From: CBDHFQ01 sp965262565
GTDB lineage: Bacteria > Bacteroidota > Bacteroidia > J057
DNA: 64,000 bases
Assembly: GCA_965262565.1 (NCBI GenBank)
Contig: CBDHFQ010000005.1
Coordinates: forward strand, 310,001-374,000
Direction: 5' to 3'
The first letter of the stretch is position 1; each line of letters starts with the position of its first letter. The notes beneath the pieces are model-generated. The model saw nothing but the letters and a program-made list of their open reading frames with translations. It did no database searches and was not told where the DNA came from. Below, piece by piece: positions 43,979 through 54,013 of this stretch. The translations under genes and the position numbers were made by a program.

Positions 43979-46900
43979 TTAGAAATTCCTTCCTAGCGAT
44001 ACTGAAAAAATAGGTGCTTGTAGCGTATTATCATCCAACCCCCATGCAAGATCCAATCTTATAGAATAACCGATTAGATTTGTTCTAATTCCTGAACCAA
44101 ACCCAAAAAGGAATGGACTCTTAAGCGTACGTAACTGTACGATCACTGGATTACTACCAATGATCTGAGTATCTGTAGGTTTCTTGGAAGAAAATGGATT
44201 TCCTTCATCCCATACAACTCCGACATCTACAAAAGGGATGAACTCCATACTGTATAATGGATTAGAGTTGAGAGAGTGTTTGACCAATCTTGAAATAGGT
44301 ATTCTCATTTCGAGATTAGATAGAACATATCTTGAACCATTTCTGGCAAAGAAATCAAATCCTCTACTTGGAGTAAGAAATCGTTGGAAAGAGAAATTAT
44401 ATAAATCTGAGGAAACATCGCTAAATTCAAGGGTATTTTCGTTGCTTTCTTCAAACTCAAATCCTCTCAATATATTTTCAATTCCTCCCAGATAAAATTG
44501 TTGTCTTTCAGAAATTGTATCAGCAAAGCTAACTCCAGATACAACCTGAGCGGCAAGAACGATTTTATTAAATAAGGTATAATAACCTTTTACATTTACT
44601 CTCGCTGTATGAAAGGCAAAATCTGAGACTTCCATTGAATAGTAACTATCAAAGTTCGCCTGAGCACTCAATCCAAAATATTTATACCCTTCACGTTCTT
44701 TGACGTTAGAATACCTCACATACACTCCAGGTTTAATAACATTGTCATTTGCATCGAAAAGTTCATTGCGTATTAGTTTTAAGTCTTTTCTGCTGATCCT
44801 ATTGTACCCTATTTCTCCTCCTACTACCAGTCGATCTAATAATGGATACTCTGCTCCCACTTTAACATCATATCGATCAAACTGAAAATCTAATGTATCC
44901 AGTGTAGCTACAGCACTTTCTTGTTCGAATAGTCGACTCGTAATATTTCCTTCTGCGAAGAAGTCCACTCTATACTTAGCAAAGTTATATCTTATATTAG
45001 CATCTCTATTTCTAACCCTTAAAAAAGGACTGAGTCGAACTTGTACATTGTGATTTCCTAACATATCTGAAAATCCTACGCCTACATCCAAACCGTATCT
45101 GGCGATGGGATCAAACTTGATTCCAAACATAAAGTAATCCGCTGTCCAGGAAGATTTTGCTCTGACAGCTGCACTTACATCCACTTCAGCCAGATTGGGA
45201 CGTTCTTCGCCCATAAATACAGAATTGAATAATGATTGCGTTTGTATAGTGGTTGGTTGAGGCCTGAAGACAGTTCCCTGAGGTGCTTTCACTTCATATG
45301 GCTCATCCTCTTCATCAAACAAATAATATCTTACTGGCTGATCTGCACTATTTTTCTCTTCTTCCACCTCCGAGTCAGATTCATCATCATTATCAACCTC
45401 ATCCTCATTTCCGGGGATAGGTCTCAATGTTTGCTCTTCGCGACTTATCGCAGCAATTTCTTCTTCCTCTTCTTTCTTATCCTCATTCAATTTCTTTCTG
45501 TAATTAGCATCATACTCTATCCTTAACATTGTAGGCTCAGGATTTCTAACCACCGTGAAATTATCTTTATCCATCACATATAGCATCTGCTCTTCTCCTG
45601 ACAAGGTTGATATAACCATGGACCTATCCTTCACATCCAGGTGTTGAATACCAAATGAAAAATTACTCAATGGTTCTTCTTGTCCGAGAAAGATGTTTGC
45701 CCGATTTAAATTTTGTATTCCCGATGCATCTGAAATGTACCCCACTTCAAAGCTACTCCAAGGCATCACTTGAAATTCGTTAAAAGAAGGAGTATTTGTA
45801 ATTCTTTGCAGAGAATCCCCCTCTACTTCATAGTCAAAAGCAAAGACATCAAAATGTTTTTTATAAGCTCTTAATACATTTGGCGTTTCATCAAGGCTAG
45901 CTTCAGATCTATTGGAACTAAAAAATATCTTTTTATCATCTAAACTCCAGTTAGGATATATATCATCAAACCTGTCATTTGTAATAGCGGTGAATTTAGG
46001 GTTATTAGTAGGAGTAACATAGATATCTGACTGACCATTACCATATGCTGAAAGCGCTAGTTGAGCACCATCATGTGACCATGCTAAACTGTGTATAGAT
46101 TGTATTGCTTTGGGCAATGATTGCGTAATAGCATTTTTATTGGACAAATTATAATATGCTAATTCATATTTATGATTGTTATAAACCGTCGTTGCCAATA
46201 TATCTCCTTCTGGACTCCAAGCCATAGGGTAATAAAAGTCTAAGTATTGAGCTCTTTCTGAAGTTGCTCCAGAATGTACTCCCGTATAGATATAAGATTC
46301 ACTGGAAATATCATAGATATAAAGTCTATGAAGGCCTCTTTTATGTAGATACATAGCAATAATCCCTTCAACTTCATTATAAGCGAAAGAGGTTAACTCA
46401 TATCCATGTTTTATTGAAATTTTTTCCAAGCCAGGCATTTGTTCTATCTCACTTCTACCAGCTCGTCCTAATTTTTTTCTGGAAAGCACAAAGTCCCGCC
46501 ATCTTTCTGTGAGGGTATTTAGGGTAATCCCCAAGACAGATATTAATCCGGACTCAATGGAATGTGCAATATTTACCAAATAAATAATTTCGGAAATTTT
46601 AGGTTCTCCATATTCATGAGCGATAAAATGCCATATAGATTTTCTCACTACTCTGTTAATATGATCGTCTCCTTCCAACGCTAATTCAAGCAATTCATCT
46701 CCATTCCTTACACTATTCAGCCAGATTTCATCTTGAAAATCCCAATTGGAAGAAATATATTCAGCTAATCCCTCATAAAACCACTGGGGATTGTATAGAA
46801 GAAGTTGATTTTGAATCGCACCTCCCAGCCGGTCCCCATAAGCAAACTCTTTAAAAATTTGTTGAGCAACCTGATATTTTACTTCCTCAAACAACTGCTT

Positions 46901-47281
46901 ACTCGTTCCAAAATCTATCACTGGTCCGCTTCTTTTGGGTAAGGTAAATACTCCTGTTTCAGTTTCAGAAGTTTTCCAATCCAAATTAGTCTGAAGGAAT
47001 GCATCACTTCCTGGAAGATAAATCAATGAATACTTTTCTTCTGGCTTATAATCGTAAATAGTTCCAATTTCAAATCTTGCCAGTTCTGCAAACTTTGCTG
47101 TTTTCCTTGCACCAGATTCATTCTCGCCAAAGTAATATACATCAAAGTTTTCAGTAGAAACCCTTTGCCATCCTTCAGGATTCGAGTAGGTTCTTCCTTC
47201 CTGAGCGACGACAGGCTGAACGGTAAAAGAAATGAACAACAGTAAGCTCCATATACCAACTAGCTGGCGTACATCTTTCAT
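43979..47281 (-). CDS. Peptidase MA-like / TolB propeller / outer-membrane barrel fusion
   Basis: About 1100 residues from ATG at 47281 (MKDVRQLVGIWSLLLFIS, a signal peptide ending VVAQ). Region 1 (about 40-265) resembles a gluzincin metalloprotease: WFYEGLAEY (167-175) fits its second motif, but the expected HExxH site reads YQVAQQ (136-141), so zinc and catalysis look lost. Region 2 (about 270-570) is a TolB/WD-like propeller (WSPEGDILATTVYNNHKYEL, WSLDDKKIFFSSNRSE). A very acidic linker follows near 620. Region 3 (about 690-1100) is an Omp85/BamA-like surface-antigen barrel ending in RNF (LYNFSFQRFLTPSRGFDFF, GFGSGIRTNLIGYSIRLDLAWG). Acts at the outer membrane. The role is unknown; protein export or assembly is likely. 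Confidence 0.8.
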   Translation of the reverse strand: MKDVRQLVGIWSLLLFISFTVQPVVAQEGRTYSNPEGWQRVSTENFDVYYFGENESGARKTAKFAELARFEIGTIYDYKPEEKYSLIYLPGSDAFLQTNLDWKTSETETGVFTLPKRSGPVIDFGTSKQLFEEVKYQVAQQIFKEFAYGDRLGGAIQNQLLLYNPQWFYEGLAEYISSNWDFQDEIWLNSVRNGDELLELALEGDDHINRVVRKSIWHFIAHEYGEPKISEIIYLVNIAHSIESGLISVLGITLNTLTERWRDFVLSRKKLGRAGRSEIEQMPGLEKISIKHGYELTSFAYNEVEGIIAMYLHKRGLHRLYIYDISSESYIYTGVHSGATSERAQYLDFYYPMAWSPEGDILATTVYNNHKYELAYYNLSNKNAITQSLPKAIQSIHSLAWSHDGAQLALSAYGNGQSDIYVTPTNNPKFTAITNDRFDDIYPNWSLDDKKIFFSSNRSEASLDETPNVLRAYKKHFDVFAFDYEVEGDSLQRITNTPSFNEFQVMPWSSFEVGYISDASGIQNLNRANIFLGQEEPLSNFSFGIQHLDVKDRSMVISTLSGEEQMLYVMDKDNFTVVRNPEPTMLRIEYDANYRKKLNEDKKEEEEEIAAISREEQTLRPIPGNEDEVDNDDESDSEVEEEKNSADQPVRYYLFDEEDEPYEVKAPQGTVFRPQPTTIQTQSLFNSVFMGEERPNLAEVDVSAAVRAKSSWTADYFMFGIKFDPIARYGLDVGVGFSDMLGNHNVQVRLSPFLRVRNRDANIRYNFAKYRVDFFAEGNITSRLFEQESAVATLDTLDFQFDRYDVKVGAEYPLLDRLVVGGEIGYNRISRKDLKLIRNELFDANDNVIKPGVYVRYSNVKEREGYKYFGLSAQANFDSYYSMEVSDFAFHTARVNVKGYYTLFNKIVLAAQVVSGVSFADTISERQQFYLGGIENILRGFEFEESNENTLEFSDVSSDLYNFSFQRFLTPSRGFDFFARNGSRYVLSNLEMRIPISRLVKHSLNSNPLYSMEFIPFVDVGVVWDEGNPFSSKKPTDTQIIGSNPVIVQLRTLKSPFLFGFGSGIRTNLIGYSIRLDLAWGLDDNTLQAPIFSVSLGRNF

Positions 47282-47373
47282 ATGGCTTTCCCTTGGTTCC
47301 TTCATCATGAGTAAAAGAAATATTCTATGTTAATATATTTTTGTCTTAGCTAATGTTCTTTAGAATTAAAAAT

Positions 47374-48492
47374 CTAACAAAAGCGATTTACATTCATTGT
47401 CGGAGGTATGACCTGTTCTTTACCCAATATACTATTGAGTAAGATCCTGGTACAATATGGTCCATATAACACTCCTTTACTACCAAAACCTGTACATATA
47501 TGTACATTAGGCCACTCTGGATGCGTACCAACAATAGGCCTTCTATTAGGTGTTGTAGGTCGAATTCCTGCAAAATGGCCCATAATCCTATATGGTACCT
47601 TTATTGCGTCTAATATATATTTCTCTAATTCTTCTCTTCCCTTCCTACTGGGATGTATATTCTCAAATTCCCTTGCGTATGTAGCCCCAACAATGTAACT
47701 ATTCGAGTCTCCAGGGATCACATAAATTTTTCTGGATAAAACAAAAGGTAGTTCTAATTCTTTTGAATAAATGACAAGTAATTCCCCTTTGTTTGGAATA
47801 ATTTTCACATGCTTCCACAGGGGATTAGCATGACCTCTGTACCCTTCACAAAAAATAATCTCGTCAAAACTAATATTGTCATCTTTTCCTTTAATGTACT
47901 TTTTATCCAAATGTATTTGATGGACCCCTATGTCTTCATTTATCAATGCTCCTTTAGGATGATTAGCTATATATTTTTTAAGTACTTCTATTCCTTTTCT
48001 CACCTCTATCCAACCACACTTATGGATAAGAATTCCTCCGTGAGAATTGTTGAGTTTTTCCTTGAGAATCGTTTGTTCCTGAAAAGAAACGAATGGCACA
48101 TAAGCTTCTTCATGTATCCTACCAAGCCATTTATTATACTCTTCTACTTCTTTAAAAGGCCTGTAAATATCTGCGTAATGAACGTACGGTTTAAGTAAAC
48201 CAAATACTTCATCAGCAAGCATAAGTTGGATTTCATTCAATAATAGACTGGCCTGCCATGTAAGTGCTCCAAATCTCCCGGTAATAATATTGAATAATCC
48301 AGCAGCTACATTTGAGGCACTTTCCTGCCTAAAACTATCAAATAAGTACACTTGTTTACCCTCAGATAATAAACGTATACCCATTAATGTTCCGGCCCAT
48401 CCCCCTCCTATTAAAGAAAAAACGCGACTTTCTTTCACTAATTGTAATTCAAAAATTTGAACTTCACACATCAGGAAATCGGCCTCTACCAC
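47374..48492 (-). CDS. FAD-dependent oxidoreductase (DAO family)
   Basis: 372 residues (a start at 48471 is possible). FAD-binding Rossmann motif LIGGGWAGTLMGIRLLSEGKQVYLFD near the start, and the C-terminal GIRPTTPNRRPIVGTHPEWPNVHICTGFGSKGVLYGP typical of D-amino-acid/glycine oxidase-type enzymes and the MnmC oxidase domain. The substrate is an amine or amino acid, not determined. It lies after the MoxR gene's terminator, so it has its own promoter. Confidence 0.78.
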   Translation of the reverse strand: MVEADFLMCEVQIFELQLVKESRVFSLIGGGWAGTLMGIRLLSEGKQVYLFDSFRQESASNVAAGLFNIITGRFGALTWQASLLLNEIQLMLADEVFGLLKPYVHYADIYRPFKEVEEYNKWLGRIHEEAYVPFVSFQEQTILKEKLNNSHGGILIHKCGWIEVRKGIEVLKKYIANHPKGALINEDIGVHQIHLDKKYIKGKDDNISFDEIIFCEGYRGHANPLWKHVKIIPNKGELLVIYSKELELPFVLSRKIYVIPGDSNSYIVGATYAREFENIHPSRKGREELEKYILDAIKVPYRIMGHFAGIRPTTPNRRPIVGTHPEWPNVHICTGFGSKGVLYGPYCTRILLNSILGKEQVIPPTMNVNRFC

Positions 48493-48594
48493 AAGCTATG
48501 TTACATAACTCTAGGAGCGCACCTAATCTGCGAGAAATATGACCTCAGCCCTTAACAATTATTATAATATATTGAATATTTAACCCTAATTCAA

Positions 48595-48636
48595 TAAAAA
48601 ATTAAAGGACCGGCCTAAGCTTAGGCCAGATCCTTT
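48595..48636 (-). terminator. Strong intrinsic terminator of the PPIase-MoxR operon
   Basis: A 16-bp perfect palindrome GGCCTAAGCTTAGGCC (48612-48627) sits inside outer arms AAAGGA (48604-48609) / TCCTTT (48631-48636). On the minus strand it is followed by AATTTTTT. It lies 36 bases past the MoxR stop. Confidence 0.8.
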
Positions 48637-48671
48637 ATAATGTTTTCGTAATAAGATAATTAAATTTTTTA

Positions 48672-49658
48672 TCAATCTTTTAACAGCATCTTTACGATAT
48701 CATCTGCACCTATACCTTCTGCTTCAGCTGTAAAGCTAGGAACTATGCGATGGCGTAAAACGGAAACTGCCACTTGTTTTACTTCTTCAATGTCTGGAGA
48801 ATACTTTCCTTTTAACAAGGCGAGGGCTTTAGCTCCAAGAATTAAATACTGTGATGCTCTTGGCCCTGCTCCCCAACTTATCAATTCTTTGATGTCATCT
48901 GCTATATGCGGTGTATTAATTCTGGTTTTTGCTACGAGATTAACCCCATAATCTATGACATTATCAGCTACAGGAACCTGTCGAACGAGATGCTGAAAGT
49001 AAGTGATGTCTTCATGGGACAGTATTTTATTTACTTCCGAGGAGATGTTTGCTGTTGTTCTTTTTATGATCTGAACTTCCTCCTCTATTGATGGGTAGTC
49101 TACCATGATATTAAACATGAAGCGATCGAGCTGTGCTTCTGGTAATGGATAGGTTCCTTCTTGTTCTATAGGGTTTTGAGTAGCTAAGACAAAAAAGGGA
49201 GGATCTAATTTATAGATTTCTCCAGCAATGGTTACTCTCTTCTCTTGCATAGCTTCCAGTAGGGCGGCCTGAGTTTTTGGAGGAGTTCTGTTAATTTCAT
49301 CCGCCAAAATAATATTAGCAAAGATTGGACCTTTGATAAACTTAAAATATTTACGATTAGTTTCAGGTTCAATCTCCAATATTTCAGTTCCCAATATATC
49401 ACTAGGCATTAAATCAGGAGTAAATTGAATTCGACTGAACTTTAAGTCAAGTACCTGAGCGATCGTACTAATTAATAAAGTTTTAGCTAGTCCAGGTACT
49501 CCTACTAATAAAGTATGCCCCTTACAAAACAGAGCGATGAGTAATTTTTCAACTACATCCTCCTGTCCAACTATTACTTTACCTATTTCGTGCTTCAGTT
49601 CCTGATATTTTTGGGAAAGAGCATCGGCTGCTTCTACTTCTGTATTAAATTTCTGCAT
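48672..49658 (-). CDS. MoxR-family AAA ATPase
   Basis: 328 residues from ATG at 49658 (MQKFNTEVEAADAL). That ATG overlaps the stop of the upstream SurA-like gene by one base (TAATG), a strong sign of translational coupling; an ATG at 49670 is an alternative. Walker A is GVPGLAKT and Walker B is NIILADEINR, with ATQNPIEQEGTYPLPEAQLDRF containing the sensor and Arg-finger region. MoxR proteins act as chaperones or maturation factors, normally with VWA partners; no VWA gene is adjacent here, unlike the RavA pair at 20.7 kb. It is the last gene of the PPIase operon. Confidence 0.9.
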   Translation of the reverse strand: MQKFNTEVEAADALSQKYQELKHEIGKVIVGQEDVVEKLLIALFCKGHTLLVGVPGLAKTLLISTIAQVLDLKFSRIQFTPDLMPSDILGTEILEIEPETNRKYFKFIKGPIFANIILADEINRTPPKTQAALLEAMQEKRVTIAGEIYKLDPPFFVLATQNPIEQEGTYPLPEAQLDRFMFNIMVDYPSIEEEVQIIKRTTANISSEVNKILSHEDITYFQHLVRQVPVADNVIDYGVNLVAKTRINTPHIADDIKELISWGAGPRASQYLILGAKALALLKGKYSPDIEEVKQVAVSVLRHRIVPSFTAEAEGIGADDIVKMLLKD

Positions 49659-51013
49659 TATTGCACCCATTTTTTCAATGCGTTAGCGCATTCGGTAGGC
49701 TTGATTTCAATGTATATATTCTTTTTTGCGTCTTCCAGCCAACTATCAAATATTTCAGCTTGCTTCATCCTTAGCGCTGAGTCATGAATTTTCTTATAAT
49801 CATCTTTCAAGTTGGGTTTATGAGGAGGAAGTTTACTCTTTAAATAAATCACATGAAAGGCTCGTGTTCCATCATCCATAGTGTATTCCATGGGTTTAGA
49901 TATTTCCTCTTCTTCCATTTCATCTATTTTAAAGAATAAATCAGCATCTAATGCATCCATAGGTATTCTCAATTCTCCCGTTCTTGGATGAGTGTAACAA
50001 CCGCCACAATCTTTGCTCCTACGATCCTGAGAGAACCGAATCGCTGCGGCTTCGAAACTAAGAGAATCTTCAATAATCTCACGTATTTCATTTAAGCGAT
50101 TAATAGCTACGGAGTCTCCATTTGCACTCTGGCGTGGCTTAAGTAAAATATGACTTACTGTTAATAATTCCCCTTGCCTATTATCAAGTTTAGCTATGTG
50201 AAAACCGAATTCCGTCTCAAAGGGTTCAGAAATATCTCCAACCCGCATATTGTAAACTACCGCCTCAAATTTAGGGGTCATTACCCCTCGGCCAAACTCA
50301 CCTAAAGCCCCTCCATTTCTGGCACTTGGTCCCTCGGAATATCTTTTCGCTAAGTCGCCAAAATCAGACTCTCCTTCCATGGATTGCCTACGATATTCCG
50401 ATAATCTTTCTTTCACTTCTTCGACACTTTCCTCTGAATAAGGAGGCTTTATCACAATATGATTTAGCTGTACTTCTGCAGGAAATAATCCTAAACTATC
50501 TATAGGAATTTCTCTAAAAAACTGTTTCACTTCGCGTGGGGTAACAGTCGCTTCAGACAGCACTGTTTGTTCTTGCCTTTGAGTTAATAACTCATCTTCT
50601 ATATCTGGCTTAAGGTCTTCTCTAAATTCCATGACGGATTTTCCATACCTCTTTACAAATTCTGCCTCATCATTATCCAATTGCGCCATGATATATTCGA
50701 TTCTTCTACCGATCTCAGAGTCGACCTCTCCTTCAGATACGATAATACTATCCTGCTCAGCCTTATTTAATAGCAATTTAGAAACAATTAAACTTTCCAT
50801 CATCTGACAACGCAGAGTTCCATCATCTTTCTGACCATTGATCACAGAATAATTGTATTGATTCTCTACATCAGATTCCAGGATCACTTCTTCACCAATG
50901 ATAGCTACTATTCTATCCAGATTCTGTCCCGAGGTTCCAAGAATCGTAATGAAGAAAAAGATCCCACAAAAAATAAATGACTTTATTTTCTTTACACTAG
51001 TCAGACAACTCAT
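49658..51013 (-). CDS. SurA-like peptidyl-prolyl isomerase
   Basis: 451 residues from ATG at 51013 (MSCLTSVKKIKSFIFCGIFFFITILGTSGQ, a signal peptide); the ATG at 51049 adds 12. SurA-type N-domain (NLDRIVAIIGEEVILESDVENQ, ESLIVSKLLLNKAEQDSI, EFREDLKPDIEDELLTQRQEQ) and two parvulin (rotamase) domains at about 175-275 and 285-390 (LNHIVIKPPYSEE..., VSHILLKPRQSANGD...). Periplasmic chaperone for outer-membrane proteins. It is third in a three-PPIase run and is translationally joined to MoxR. Confidence 0.88.
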   Translation of the reverse strand: MSCLTSVKKIKSFIFCGIFFFITILGTSGQNLDRIVAIIGEEVILESDVENQYNYSVINGQKDDGTLRCQMMESLIVSKLLLNKAEQDSIIVSEGEVDSEIGRRIEYIMAQLDNDEAEFVKRYGKSVMEFREDLKPDIEDELLTQRQEQTVLSEATVTPREVKQFFREIPIDSLGLFPAEVQLNHIVIKPPYSEESVEEVKERLSEYRRQSMEGESDFGDLAKRYSEGPSARNGGALGEFGRGVMTPKFEAVVYNMRVGDISEPFETEFGFHIAKLDNRQGELLTVSHILLKPRQSANGDSVAINRLNEIREIIEDSLSFEAAAIRFSQDRRSKDCGGCYTHPRTGELRIPMDALDADLFFKIDEMEEEEISKPMEYTMDDGTRAFHVIYLKSKLPPHKPNLKDDYKKIHDSALRMKQAEIFDSWLEDAKKNIYIEIKPTECANALKKWVQ

Positions 51014-51101
51014 AAAAGGATAAACTTTAACATTTTCAAATGCGAACATACTACATCAAAAGTAAGGTGGAGTATCATTTATTCATATATACTTACAAGG
51101 A

Positions 51102-51974
51102 TTAAAAGGTTGATTTCAGAAGATCTCTCTCTCCTTGCTTGATGAGATTTTGTTTGCGTATTTCTATAATTCGCCTTCTGATTTCTTCGCGACATAATTC
51201 TAAAGGTTTCAAATCTCCTACCTTTATCACTTTGAGCATCAATAAAGAATTAAAAAGACTCTTTCCATTCTCATCTTTAGTGTAGTAATTATAAGGTACA
51301 TTTGCTTTTACTTTCGAAATATCTCCCCAAAAGCCCTCTCCCATAACTTTTAAATTACCATCTGTAATATAGGTACTATCTAATTTTGCCATCATCACCG
51401 TAGAATCACTCTCCGCCCAATCCCTTAAATTAGCTAAATCTTCCGGTTTTCCACTGCTCAGCCATCTTGCTTGCTTATAGGGATTCGAGAGAGAGGTACG
51501 AAAATGGAAAGGGCAATAATAATTAGCTCTACTGAGAAACTTATCTGGATTCTGCAAGTAGAAATTCTCAACTTCTTCGCCTGAAACCCTGACATTTAGC
51601 CCTTTATCTAGTAGCCACTCAGCATATTCCTGGTTGATCAGGGTATATTTGTACCTTTCGAGTCTTGCTTCAATTTTTTGATCCAGATTACTAATAACTT
51701 TTCTTGCCTGATCAGCTATAATTCGATCTTTTTTCCACTGTTCAATGTATTGGCCAACCAATCGTACACTATCCTCTCTCCGAGTGCTGTCTACATTTAA
51801 AAAAGAGGGAATAAAGGTTTCAATTTCAGACTTATAAAGATATTCTCCATTATGTTCTGCAATGATCTCTTCTTCCTCCCTTTCCTGATATTCACAACCT
51901 GCAACCCAACCTGAACATAGCAGGATGATGCCACACAAATATCTATATGATGACCTGGATGTGAATATTTTCAT
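51102..51974 (-). CDS. Lipoprotein, SurA-like chaperone without rotamase domain
   Basis: 290 residues with a lipobox (GWVAGC) after a signal peptide. The mature part has the SurA/PrsA N-domain look: IAEHNGEYLYKSEIETFIPSFL, EQWKKDRIIADQARKVI and VSGEEVENFYLQNPDKF. No parvulin core is evident. It ends in LCREEIRRRIIEIRKQNLIKQGERDLLKSTF, the helical C-tail seen in SurA-type proteins. I infer a membrane-anchored holdase working with its neighbours. It is 8 bases from the upstream PPIase stop and 88 bases from the next gene. Confidence 0.72.
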   Translation of the reverse strand: MKIFTSRSSYRYLCGIILLCSGWVAGCEYQEREEEEIIAEHNGEYLYKSEIETFIPSFLNVDSTRREDSVRLVGQYIEQWKKDRIIADQARKVISNLDQKIEARLERYKYTLINQEYAEWLLDKGLNVRVSGEEVENFYLQNPDKFLSRANYYCPFHFRTSLSNPYKQARWLSSGKPEDLANLRDWAESDSTVMMAKLDSTYITDGNLKVMGEGFWGDISKVKANVPYNYYTKDENGKSLFNSLLMLKVIKVGDLKPLELCREEIRRRIIEIRKQNLIKQGERDLLKSTF

Positions 51975-51982
51975 TGTAACAT

Positions 51983-53947
51983 CTATTGAAACAGTGTATT
52001 AAATCCTTGGTCATTTACTTGAACAGGATACTTTTCTGCCAATTCCTTCAACCATTCGCGTTCCAAATAATTCTGATAAGAGGTAATTACTTCAGATCTG
52101 GCCTTATTAAACGGCTTCAATCCGGCAGGATATTTTTTCTGAATATGGAGAATTCTATAAAATTCTCCATCGGGAAGTACATCACTTATAAAGCCTTCTT
52201 CCTCCTCAAAAATAGACTCATTCAAATCAGTATCCCCTTTTTCATATGTTTGGGAAAAAATGCGAACAGTCAATGCAGAACTTTCATTAATAAGAGAATC
52301 GATTTCTCCATCTGATGTTCCCTCTTCCAAAAGTGTTGCTACCACTGCCATGATCGAGTCAGATTCACTTCTATATTCTTTTACATCTATGAGGATATCG
52401 GATTGGAATGAATCAGGATGAGCATCATAATATGCTTTCAAGCCTGTGGTATCTTCTACTGCTTTCTTCCAGACTTTTTGTTCCATTAAGGTAAATAATA
52501 AAATGCCATCTCTATATTCCTGTACCAGATTTTTAAATTCGGGATTCTTTTGAGGTAACAGATTTTCCTCATACTTCATTAGCTCTCTTTCTGTATATAC
52601 AGAAATCATGTCTTCTGCAGCCTTCTTAATGCTCATTCTGGGACGCCTCAATCTTGAAGATACATAGAAGTCGATAAAATCCTGAATAAGGAAAATATCT
52701 TTATCATTTAAAGTGAAAAGAGGCTTTTGATATAAATCTGTTTGCGTACTATCTGGTTTCCATGTACCTGAAGGAAATGCGTTTGTTAATGTTTGAATAA
52801 ACGCTTGGGTATTATCGTCAAATGTTTTGTACTTGTTATCATTTTTAATTCGAGCTATCACAGATTCTCTACCCAATTTGGATCTGCTATCTCGCGATAT
52901 ACGCTGCTTAAGTTGCATTTGAGCTTTTTCGAATTTTGGAATAGAATCCACAGAAAGCACTTTCAATACATGCCATCCATAAGCAGTATTAAACGGCTCA
53001 GAAAACTCTCCTACGTCCAAATTATATTTCAATATTTCCATTTCAGGTAGTAAACGTCCTGTACCAAGACTACCTCCATTTTTTGCAGAATTAGGATCAT
53101 CAGAAAACTCCCCAGCTAATGAGGCGAAATCTTCTCCATTTTTCAGCTTCTCATAGATCTCCTGAATAATTTTATCCGCTTGAGCAGAGTCTTTTGCACT
53201 ATATCTATCCCCCACACGAACGATAATGTGCCCTACTTCTTTCTTCCCTTGAATTTTCACCTTTTCATCCACATAAATTAAATGATACCCAAATTGAGTA
53301 CGAATGGGAGTTGAAACTTCTCCTGGCTTTGTTTCATAGGCAGCACTTTCAAATGGATAAACCATATCAAATACTGTGAAGTATCCAAGATTGCCTTTAT
53401 TCTGTTTGGCAGAAGGATCATCAGAATTTTTTTCAGCCAGATCAACAAATGATTCATCTCCACTAATAATCATTTGTCGATAATCTATGATCTTTTGATA
53501 GGCAGCCAAGGTATCTTCCGGACTGGCATCTTCAGCAACGGATACTAACAAATGGCTAGCCTTAACGACTGAAAATGACCTGTCATAAGCCTCTTTTATC
53601 AATTTTTCTTCTACCTCTTTGGAAGATAAATATGGCTCTGCCAACTGCTTCCGATACGTCTGGAATTCCTGCTTGAAAGCATCCGTATCCTGAAGACCCA
53701 ATTCTTCCGCTTCAAATACCTTTCGCTTAAAGTTTATATATAAATCAAGGTACTCTTTATATTGATCTGTTTCATGCTTTTTGGCTTCATCATATCCTCC
53801 ATTATTTTTTTGATAGACACGCTCAAATTCAGCTTTCGTTACCGTATCACTATCGAAAAATAATAAAGCGGGGTTACCATCTGCCTTATCCTGGGCATTC
53901 AAGCTAACCGCCATGAAACAACTTAAGAGCAAAATGTATCGTCGCAT
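51983..53947 (-). CDS. Two-parvulin peptidyl-prolyl isomerase (PpiC/SurA type)
   Basis: 654 residues from ATG at 53947 (MRRYILLLSCFMAVSLNAQ); ATGs at 53962 and 53977 are alternatives. Two rotamase domains at about 120-220 (VVKASHLLVSVAEDASPEDT, KNKGNLGYFTVFDMVYPFESAAYETKPGEVSTPIRTQFGYH in two runs) and 235-335 (VGHIIVRVGDRYSAKDS, FNTAYGWHVLKV), followed by a long helical C-terminal region. Periplasmic folding factor. First gene of the operon; a Bacteroidota-type promoter lies at 54014-54044. Confidence 0.88.
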   Translation of the reverse strand: MRRYILLLSCFMAVSLNAQDKADGNPALLFFDSDTVTKAEFERVYQKNNGGYDEAKKHETDQYKEYLDLYINFKRKVFEAEELGLQDTDAFKQEFQTYRKQLAEPYLSSKEVEEKLIKEAYDRSFSVVKASHLLVSVAEDASPEDTLAAYQKIIDYRQMIISGDESFVDLAEKNSDDPSAKQNKGNLGYFTVFDMVYPFESAAYETKPGEVSTPIRTQFGYHLIYVDEKVKIQGKKEVGHIIVRVGDRYSAKDSAQADKIIQEIYEKLKNGEDFASLAGEFSDDPNSAKNGGSLGTGRLLPEMEILKYNLDVGEFSEPFNTAYGWHVLKVLSVDSIPKFEKAQMQLKQRISRDSRSKLGRESVIARIKNDNKYKTFDDNTQAFIQTLTNAFPSGTWKPDSTQTDLYQKPLFTLNDKDIFLIQDFIDFYVSSRLRRPRMSIKKAAEDMISVYTERELMKYEENLLPQKNPEFKNLVQEYRDGILLFTLMEQKVWKKAVEDTTGLKAYYDAHPDSFQSDILIDVKEYRSESDSIMAVVATLLEEGTSDGEIDSLINESSALTVRIFSQTYEKGDTDLNESIFEEEEGFISDVLPDGEFYRILHIQKKYPAGLKPFNKARSEVITSYQNYLEREWLKELAEKYPVQVNDQGFNTLFQ

Positions 53948-54013
53948 TAGGGTAATTTGCATAGTATTTATAGCCAATTATCTTGTAGTGAGCTATTTAA
54001 TATAAATGAGCTG

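Noticed and set aside
47374..48492. Naming the FAD enzyme mnmC
   Set aside because: Only the oxidase-type domain is present and the methyltransferase half of MnmC is absent; DAO family is the safest call.
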